Source: Desulfocapsa sp.
GTDB taxonomy: Bacteria; Desulfobacterota; Desulfobulbia; Desulfobulbales; Desulfocapsaceae
Direction of reading: 5' to 3'
NCBI GenBank assembly: GCA_030638765.1
Contig: DAOWDZ010000094.1
Span: 1 to 12,569, forward strand
Length of the DNA stretch: 12,569 nucleotides
Positions within the stretch are counted from its first letter, which is position 1; every line of letters starts with the position of its first letter. The notes under the pieces were generated by a model. The model was not told where the DNA came from. It worked only from the letters and a program-made list of their open reading frames with translations, and searched no databases. Positions 1 to 6,290 of the stretch are shown piece by piece. A program made the translations under genes and the position numbers.

Positions 1-1194
1 CCACTCACGATCTTTTCGAGTAACCTCTGCATCTATTTCCGGATCTGCACCGCCATAGTTCATCAACCTCCGTATAGCATAGGGTGTCAAAACCATTTTT
101 CGTTGTTGCTGAAACAGAAAATTATTAAACTTGATACTGTAACGTAAAGAGAAATCGTACTGATCAACTTTAAGGAAATCACGCTCTGCATCCTTATATC
201 GACCAAAGAAACCAATCTCAAGCAAATGCCCTCGCATAAATTCACTATTAAAACGAAAATTTAACCTGTGTTCGTTTCCGTTGCGCCAAGATGCAGTATC
301 GTTATCGTTAAAGTCCTTGTATTCAATATCACGGAACTGATATTTTGTAGTCAGTGCCGTATTAGCACCGAAAATTGACCGAAATCCGATACCAGCCCCC
401 ATGGTCTGCTCAAATTGATTGTCATCAATACTTGTAGCTCGCAAGACGATATGCGGTCTGACACTGAACTGACCATCTGCATTTCTACCTGACTCAAATT
501 TCAGGCCTGAAGAAAATTCAACGACTCCAAGATCCAGTTGTGAATTATCATCATAGGCCGTTCCATATAGAATCAGATCAGAAGTAAATGAAGTATGATC
601 TGTTATGTTATAACGATGCTCAATACGAGTAAAAACCAGTGCATTTACATCATGTTGTGCTTTTCGTGATTCAGGCAGGGGGACATTAAATCCTCCAGAG
701 CGAATTTCAGTCACTTCCGGTGAATACGTGGGATTTTCCTGGTAGCGTACTCCAACACGCATAACGCCAATAAATAAATGAGGAGAAGACTGCTTGTTAA
801 TTTCAATCAGATATTCATTTGCAAGATTTCTGATTTTACTATTTTCCTTACTCAAATCTCTGGCACGTCGCAGATAAATATCCGCTGTTTTTGAAACGCC
901 AAGACGCTGATACAGTACACCCAGTTCAAGAAAGACTCGTGGCTGATTGCTAGCAACAATAAGCAGACCTTCCAACGCACCAATTGCAGCCTCAAAATTA
1001 CCTTCTTTGATAGCAAGTTGTGAATATTCGTACAGAAGATTCATATTTTCAGGTTCTTCCAAAAGTCGCTGGTAAATAGCACGTTGGCCAGCCGAAGACA
1101 TGTTCGAGGCATGAGTTGTCAGTGGCAATAACAACAAGGAACAACACAATAATAAAAGGGTTACAAATCTATTCTGCATGAGTTTTTCCACCAT
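1..1194 (-). CDS. TPR and beta-barrel outer-membrane protein, C-terminus beyond the window
   Basis: A continuous minus-strand reading frame gives 398 codons before it leaves the window, with no stop. It starts MVEKLMQNRF, then a hydrophobic Leu-rich core (residues 11-25) and a signal peptidase I-like site after Thr-His-Ala (about 27-29), so it is exported. Residues about 38-130 are helical and TPR-like. From about 140 onward the chain alternates polar and hydrophobic residues with many aromatic ends, as in outer-membrane beta strands, and has a Gly-Val-Arg-Tyr-Gln-Glu-Asn-Pro stretch near 148. The layout resembles TPR/barrel proteins that often neighbour CHASE2 or FecR-domain genes, and in outline the surface lipoprotein assembly modulators and PgaA-type exporters. 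Which one is not settled. ATG 1194 has AAGGA only 3 nt upstream; ATG 1179, five codons in, is a good alternative. The gene follows the cyclase gene by 91 nt and has its own promoter. Confidence 0.8.
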   Translation of the reverse strand, partial: MVEKLMQNRFVTLLLLCCSLLLLPLTTHASNMSSAGQRAIYQRLLEEPENMNLLYEYSQLAIKEGNFEAAIGALEGLLIVASNQPRVFLELGVLYQRLGVSKTADIYLRRARDLSKENSKIRNLANEYLIEINKQSSPHLFIGVMRVGVRYQENPTYSPEVTEIRSGGFNVPLPESRKAQHDVNALVFTRIEHRYNITDHTSFTSDLILYGTAYDDNSQLDLGVVEFSSGLKFESGRNADGQFSVRPHIVLRATSIDDNQFEQTMGAGIGFRSIFGANTALTTKYQFRDIEYKDFNDNDTASWRNGNEHRLNFRFNSEFMRGHLLEIGFFGRYKDAERDFLKVDQYDFSLRYSIKFNNFLFQQQRKMVLTPYAIRRLMNYGGADPEIDAEVTRKDREW

Positions 1195-1247
1195 CAATCC
1201 TTAACAGCATATGGGGGTTAAATGCTTTCACATCCATCTAATAAACA

Positions 1248-1277
1248 ATTTTACAATAAATTGAAGATATATGTCAA
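1248..1277 (-). promoter_or_regulatory. Sigma-70-type promoter for the TPR/barrel gene
   Basis: Read on the minus strand, a perfect TTGACA (1272-1277) is followed by an 18-nt spacer and TAAAAT (1248-1253, five of six matches to consensus). It sits just after the stop codon of the cyclase gene and would start RNA near 1241, about 45 nt before the ATG at 1194. It is the best promoter match I found in the window. The short leader also holds a weak AGCAT/ATGCT inverted repeat close to the ribosome binding site. Confidence 0.7.
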
Positions 1278-1285
1278 ATTTTTTA

Positions 1286-3589
1286 CTACTTTGTTGTTGC
1301 CACAAAAATTCCGTCCCAATCCTTGTCAGGAGGAGATTTCATAAATTCAATGGCTCGCTGCTCATACATATCAAAAAATGCGTCAATACCATATGGCTTA
1401 CCAAGTTCACGAGCTTTATTACAGGCATCCTTGGTGCCGTCCCAATCAAGGCTACGCCATTTTTTCAACATACGATCAACTGAACTTTTTAAATTTTGAA
1501 ATTCATCACTTTCAGCAAGCTCTTCATCTCCGATAAGTGCAAAAATCCGAACTGCCTCAGATTTCCCTTTTACCTTAATGTTATCCAATTCAAATGTTGC
1601 AAAGTCAGGTAACTGCTCCCAGGTATTCTCTCCAATAACTATTGAAACACCATACATTTTAGATTGCCCTTCAAGGCGGGAAGCCATATTGACTGTATCC
1701 CCTAACACTGAATAATCAAAGCGTTGGTCAGACCCCATATTTCCAACCACACACTCACCTGAATTAAGCCCGAACCCAACCTTCAATTCAATAAGCGGAG
1801 TATTGTCCCTTTCAGCCTCCAACTTTAATCGCTTATTTAATTCATCCATCTCCTTAAGCATTTTAAGTGCTGAAATACAGGCATGTCTCGCATGTTGAGG
1901 GTCATCCAGTGGGGCATTCCAGAATGCCATTATACAATCCCCCATATACTTATCCACTGTGCCTCTGTTTTTGAGAATCACATTCGTTAAAGGAGAAAGT
2001 AATTTATTTATCAATTTGGTAAGACCTTCTGCTGTAAGTTGCTCAGAAATTGTTGTAAATCCACGAACATCGCAAAAAAGTAAGGTCATGTCACGTTTTT
2101 CGCCACCTAACCTCAATCGTTCAGGATGTTCAGCAACCAGATCGACCATTGCAGGAGACAAGTACTTACCAAAGGCACTCCTGATATGTCGCTTAGATGA
2201 TTCTTCACGGGTTAAACTTAAAGAAGTCATCGTTGCATAGAGTAGAAAAGAGGTGAGCACAGCAAAGGTAGGATCTATTAAAATTCTTTTTTCAGAAAAG
2301 AAATACCATGACCCTGCGATAGCAATGCAGGTAAGAACAATAAAAAGAATCATGGATCGTACCGCACCCAGGCTGGGGATTAGGAAAATCATCATCAGTC
2401 CCCCAAATGCAATCAGAATAATCTCGCCACCCTTACTCACAAATTGAGAACGATTTAAAAACTGATTTGCGGCGACAACTGTTCCTGTCGCGTCATCAAA
2501 TAACAGCATATTTTCGACCACCTGCGCATGCACTTCAACCCCAGGAATTTGAGGTGAAACCGGAGTGGAACGAATATCCAGCAAACTGGCTGCTGAAGAC
2601 CCTACAAAAATTATTTTTCCAGCAACCATTGAAGGATCAATTTTCTGACTCAATATATCAGAGGCAGAAATATAAAGACTCGGGTCATGAGGTGCAAAAT
2701 ACGGGCGAACCTGTCCTCTCATATCCGTACTGATTTTCAAACCATTGGGTTTAATCATACTTCTTGGCGCAATGGCAACTCCATGAATACCACTGAGATC
2801 GACTTCAAGCATTAGTGTGGGGATTTGCAATCCAACCCGAACAGCCTCAAGAGCAAGTGAGGGATAGAGATCTTCTTTATGCTGGCTCACCATTGGTACC
2901 TGCCGCACAATGCCATCAACCATAGGGTTAAAGGCAAAGACACCAATACCTTTCGCATTTTCTTCAAGAAGCTGCATATTACGAATGAGGGTGGGGATAT
3001 CGACAAGAAAATCTTTTGGATCAGAGGTGTTTGGGCTTAACCCCCTTATGGCAATAGACTTATGAGGTGATTCATCTGCGGTATTAGGTGGTCGTCCCCA
3101 GAACCCAGCCCGTCCCAGGACAACGTTAGTTTGGGCAAGGATGTCCCCAAAGATCTGGTCATTACTCTCCATGGCAAGGATAGTTTCACGAACTTCAGGA
3201 TCAATAGCACCTAGAGTTTCAAGAAAAGCGGCCGGATTCAATCGATCTTCTTCAGCAAATAAAATATCGAAGGCAATAACTCCGGCCCCCATATTGTGTA
3301 GATTGGCAACCAGGGTTGCCATGATTTTTCGTGACCATGGCCATTGCCCTATTTTCCGCAAACTTTCCTCGTCAACATCAACGATAGCAACTAAACGATT
3401 TTCAGGTGATTGGTTTTCACGTGGCTTCACTGACTGGTAAACGTCAAAACACTTTTCCCGAATATATTTCACAGGATAGGGATCAAGATACGATACGAAA
3501 AGCAGTACCATCAGCACAACCAGTCCCACGAATTGATCAATATGAAAAAATTTCTTCAGCATATTCAAATTAACAGAAACAATTGACAC
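1286..3589 (-). CDS. CHASE2-domain class III adenylate cyclase, membrane-bound
   Basis: Makes cAMP (probably) in the cytoplasm in response to a periplasmic or envelope signal. A first membrane helix lies at 21-36. The periplasmic CHASE2 sensor runs from about 40 to 385, with family marks Asp-Glu-Glu-Ser-Leu and WPWSR near 73-87, FVGSSA near 328-333 and Pro-Gly-Val-Glu-Val-His-Ala near 349-355. Three more helices follow at about 388-405, 411-430 and 439-457. The catalytic domain (about 495-690) keeps both metal aspartates (D507 in FCDVRGFT, D551 in YMGDCIMAFW), the purine-selecting lysine K547, and the Asn-Arg pair N634/R638. The second purine-selecting position, normally Asp or Thr, is Ser627. 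The C-terminal tail (690-767) is helical and ends in the WDGIF-type sequence I associate with this family. The chosen start is GTG; ATG at 3562 (residue 10) is equally possible, and neither has a strong ribosome binding site. It follows the glycosyltransferase gene by 39 nt, so the two are probably cotranscribed. Guanylate cyclase activity is unlikely because the lysine is present. Confidence 0.93.
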   Translation of the reverse strand: MSIVSVNLNMLKKFFHIDQFVGLVVLMVLLFVSYLDPYPVKYIREKCFDVYQSVKPRENQSPENRLVAIVDVDEESLRKIGQWPWSRKIMATLVANLHNMGAGVIAFDILFAEEDRLNPAAFLETLGAIDPEVRETILAMESNDQIFGDILAQTNVVLGRAGFWGRPPNTADESPHKSIAIRGLSPNTSDPKDFLVDIPTLIRNMQLLEENAKGIGVFAFNPMVDGIVRQVPMVSQHKEDLYPSLALEAVRVGLQIPTLMLEVDLSGIHGVAIAPRSMIKPNGLKISTDMRGQVRPYFAPHDPSLYISASDILSQKIDPSMVAGKIIFVGSSAASLLDIRSTPVSPQIPGVEVHAQVVENMLLFDDATGTVVAANQFLNRSQFVSKGGEIILIAFGGLMMIFLIPSLGAVRSMILFIVLTCIAIAGSWYFFSEKRILIDPTFAVLTSFLLYATMTSLSLTREESSKRHIRSAFGKYLSPAMVDLVAEHPERLRLGGEKRDMTLLFCDVRGFTTISEQLTAEGLTKLINKLLSPLTNVILKNRGTVDKYMGDCIMAFWNAPLDDPQHARHACISALKMLKEMDELNKRLKLEAERDNTPLIELKVGFGLNSGECVVGNMGSDQRFDYSVLGDTVNMASRLEGQSKMYGVSIVIGENTWEQLPDFATFELDNIKVKGKSEAVRIFALIGDEELAESDEFQNLKSSVDRMLKKWRSLDWDGTKDACNKARELGKPYGIDAFFDMYEQRAIEFMKSPPDKDWDGIFVATTK

Positions 3590-3628
3590 AACAGACTCGT
3601 TATTTTCTTTTGGCCAATGCCAGATGTA

Positions 3629-6205
3629 TCAATGTTGACAAAATCGTACCTCTCGAGGATTTATTTTTGAACCAGAAACAACATACCACTGATCTGACAG
3701 CCCCATTCTTGTTAAAGCTTTATTGATAGCTAAAACATGGTTCCGTTCCTGTAAGTGACGATTAACCAATGATGTATTTTTTCCATGATAACGGTATTTG
3801 TATGTTAATTCAGGAAAATATCCAATATTACATACTTCACTGAGTTTCAACATCATATCGTAGTCAACAGCATTTACCATTGACTCATCGAAGCCAGCAG
3901 TACGAAGCCAGTCCCGTTTACGAAACATTCTGAAGGACGTACAAATCATGCTTGCCAGAAGTCGTTCTCTGGAGAATTCCATGGAAGAAATTTCTCCCAT
4001 AAACTTCCCAGTTCGATCCACCCAGCTAAATCGACTATAGACGACACCAACATTATTATTATCAAGAAAATTTGCCAGTAACTCAACAGCTTGGGGCTCC
4101 AGTATGTCATCACTATCTAATTGCCCTATATACATCCCCCTACAGATATTTATGGCAGAATTACTGGCGGCAGCAATACCCTGATGATCTTGAGAGATCC
4201 AGTGTACATCGGGATTATTATCAAAATTTTTCTCGAGAACCTGCAGAGTCCCATCCGTGGAGCCATCATCGCAAATAACGACTTCAAGATCACTACACGT
4301 TTGATTAAGTACACTGTTTACTGCTTCTTTTATAAATGGAGCAACATTATAGGCCGGAATATAAATGGACACTTTAGGAACATCGTACTTTCTCACAGTT
4401 ACATCCGTTCTGATAGAAGGAAGTGGACATTTTTGTTGTAAGACAAATAGACTTTTCCTCAATCCGCTTTCCCTATCCACCTGATAATCACCCTTTGCAA
4501 TGGAAGGTTCTTGATGAAAGCAGATGACTTCAGGCATGGGAATAAAATAATACCCCTGATTGTAAAAACGGTACCCAAACTCAGTGTCTTCCCCCCCCCA
4601 ATCTTTAAAGTCTTCATCAAAACAACCTATCATCTCTAGAGCGACCTGAGGAAAAGCAACGCTACCTGCGGCAAATAACTGGGATGGGAAAATTGATTCT
4701 TTCAGATTATTACTTTGAACAAGTATGGGGATTCGCCAATCAAAGGAACGACCATCGGCACTTTGCCAATCTGCTACAGGATTTACCGGTGTCACTTTTG
4801 GCAGACTTTGTATTAAATCTGGATTTTTCAACAGATCATCATCTTCGTATTCATCGGTACAGACATAACACCGCAAACCAAAAAGAACTGCCTGATCGGT
4901 AACATGTAAATAACACATGTATGTTTCAACAAGTTCTACTGCAGGAATAACATCACAATCCTGTAGGATTATATGGGCATGGGAGGCAGCCTTCATACCT
5001 AAATTTCTAACAGCTGCGACTCTATATCCATCATCTTCCTGACGAACATACTGCAGGTTTAAAAGCTTCTCATATTTGTGTACAACGTTATCAATATGAT
5101 CACTGCTTCCATCATCAGCAATAATCACCTCTATAAGATCGGAAGGATATGTTTGGTGTACAAGAGCAGCAAGAGTCATTGCCAGCATATCTGCCCGATT
5201 ATATACGGGAACAACAATTGATACTGGAAGCCTCAGCCTTCCATTATTCTCCACAAATTCTTTATGCTCTTCCTCAATAAAACTAAAATCGTTACCAGCA
5301 CCTGTGAGTTGCGGTAAAACCAATTTTTCGGGATAATTTTCAGGTAATATGATCTGCTGTTGAAAATCCTTCCTATGACTGGACCAGGCTAAATGCGCAT
5401 CAGCAGCGTCATCAAAAAGACCTAGCTTAATAAGTGCCTGTACCTTCCAATAATATCCGCGCGGTGATTGAGGGAAATATTGTATTAATTGTTCGCTATA
5501 CTCTAAACACTTCTCTAATTCCAGAATCAGGAAATTAATCTTAGCTAAAAGGTCAAAAGCATGCTGATCTTTGTTTTTAAATTTTTCAATCTTCTTTACT
5601 ATCTCTAAAGCCTGATCAATATTGCCTAATTCAACAAGCGTAACCGCACGAGACGTTAACCACCAACTATTATTCGCATCAAATCGCAAAAGGCAGTCTT
5701 TCCAAAGAAAATTCGCCTCTTCAAAATTCCTCTCTTTTTGAGCAACACTTGCCAACCCAGCATATCCCAATTGCAAATCTGGAAAATCGATGGTCAACTG
5801 TCTGTATTTTTCCTTCGCCTCATCAATCCGATTTAAACAGTTTAAGGCCTGAGCATAGTTTGCCTGCCACCAGGGATGATCATTATTGTCAAATTTCTGT
5901 AGACATATCTTCCATAAAGAACGCGACTTTTCCCAATCGCATTCCTTTTGAGCAAGTCTTGCCAAACCAACAAAACCTGCATCAAAATCAGGAAAATCGA
6001 GTGTCAATTGTTTGAATTTTTCTAGAGCCTTCCTATCACGACCAAGTTCAATCAAAATATTGGCGTATTCAGCTTGCCAATACTTTTGATTTTCATGCTC
6101 GTAATTTTGAATACACTTTTCCAATAAGATTGCAGCACATTCCCAATCACCTCTTTTTTTCGCATCACTGGCTTCTGCAATGTATTTAGTTACTGAATTT
6201 GACAT
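3629..6205 (-). CDS. TPR-fused bifunctional family 2 glycosyltransferase, glycosaminoglycan synthase-like
   Basis: Probable cytoplasmic polymerase that alternates two sugars. Residues 1-280 are TPR-like, with a 70-residue unit repeated at 20, 90 and 160. The first GT2 domain (about 326-595) has VSIVVPVYN, ADDGSSD (363-369), the metal-binding DCD (416-418) and WGGED (536-540), then HQEP. The second (about 610-840) has VSIYIPAYN, CDDGSTD (645-651), GQLDSDD (694-700) and NAVDYDMMLKLSEV (778-791). From memory, these motifs, their order, and the linker Pro-Glu-Lys-Leu-Val-Leu (292-297) through Asn-Asp-Phe-Ser (305-308) match the Pasteurella hyaluronan/chondroitin synthases and E. coli KfoC. In those enzymes domain 1 adds the hexosamine and domain 2 glucuronic acid; the donor sugars here are unknown. 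At 858 residues it is longer than KfoC (686) and shorter than the Pasteurella hyaluronan synthase (972). No membrane helix is seen. The ATG lacks a recognisable ribosome binding site. A run of nine G interrupts the first catalytic domain. It lies between the HD-GYP and cyclase genes, with no sugar-nucleotide or capsule export gene in view. Confidence 0.88.
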   Translation of the reverse strand: MSNSVTKYIAEASDAKKRGDWECAAILLEKCIQNYEHENQKYWQAEYANILIELGRDRKALEKFKQLTLDFPDFDAGFVGLARLAQKECDWEKSRSLWKICLQKFDNNDHPWWQANYAQALNCLNRIDEAKEKYRQLTIDFPDLQLGYAGLASVAQKERNFEEANFLWKDCLLRFDANNSWWLTSRAVTLVELGNIDQALEIVKKIEKFKNKDQHAFDLLAKINFLILELEKCLEYSEQLIQYFPQSPRGYYWKVQALIKLGLFDDAADAHLAWSSHRKDFQQQIILPENYPEKLVLPQLTGAGNDFSFIEEEHKEFVENNGRLRLPVSIVVPVYNRADMLAMTLAALVHQTYPSDLIEVIIADDGSSDHIDNVVHKYEKLLNLQYVRQEDDGYRVAAVRNLGMKAASHAHIILQDCDVIPAVELVETYMCYLHVTDQAVLFGLRCYVCTDEYEDDDLLKNPDLIQSLPKVTPVNPVADWQSADGRSFDWRIPILVQSNNLKESIFPSQLFAAGSVAFPQVALEMIGCFDEDFKDWGGEDTEFGYRFYNQGYYFIPMPEVICFHQEPSIAKGDYQVDRESGLRKSLFVLQQKCPLPSIRTDVTVRKYDVPKVSIYIPAYNVAPFIKEAVNSVLNQTCSDLEVVICDDGSTDGTLQVLEKNFDNNPDVHWISQDHQGIAAASNSAINICRGMYIGQLDSDDILEPQAVELLANFLDNNNVGVVYSRFSWVDRTGKFMGEISSMEFSRERLLASMICTSFRMFRKRDWLRTAGFDESMVNAVDYDMMLKLSEVCNIGYFPELTYKYRYHGKNTSLVNRHLQERNHVLAINKALTRMGLSDQWYVVSGSKINPREVRFCQH
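4591..4599 (-). repeat. Homopolymer run of nine G (coding strand) inside the glycosyltransferase gene
   Basis: Nine consecutive C on the plus strand are nine G in the gene, spanning codons TGG GGG GGG GAA, which encode Trp536, Gly537, Gly538 and Glu539 of the conserved WGGED motif. With nine G the full 858-residue frame is open. With ten G the frame reads GGA AGA CAC TGA and stops four codons later. With eight G it runs about 44 codons and stops at TGA. Runs of this length in surface-glycan genes are typical slipped-strand phase-variation sites. Confidence 0.9.
5579..6148 (-). repeat. Tandem 210-bp (70-residue) TPR-pair repeat in the glycosyltransferase N-terminus
   Basis: Units start at residues 20 (DWECA), 90 (DWEKS) and 160 (NFEEA) of the protein, exactly 70 residues apart. 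Each carries a Cys-containing helix ending in Tyr/Phe-Glu/Asp, then Trp-Trp or Tyr-Trp followed by an Ala-rich helix, then QLT(L/I)DFPD, then GLA..AQKE; the third copy fades after about residue 209. The similarity is visible in the DNA: nearly the same 30-nt stretch containing ggaaaatcga occurs near 5781 and again near 5991. This points to internal duplication of a two-TPR unit. Confidence 0.85.
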
Positions 6206-6290
6206 TTTAAAAGAGGTAATTCTAAAATCTTATATTCTTAGCTATTTACTCAATTACTTACACACAATAATCCAACCTGCCCTTCCAAGA

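Noticed and set aside
4121..4441. Plus-strand open frame of 106 codons opposite the glycosyltransferase
   Set aside because: It is antisense to the second catalytic domain, whose motifs are unmistakable, and has no sign of its own translation.
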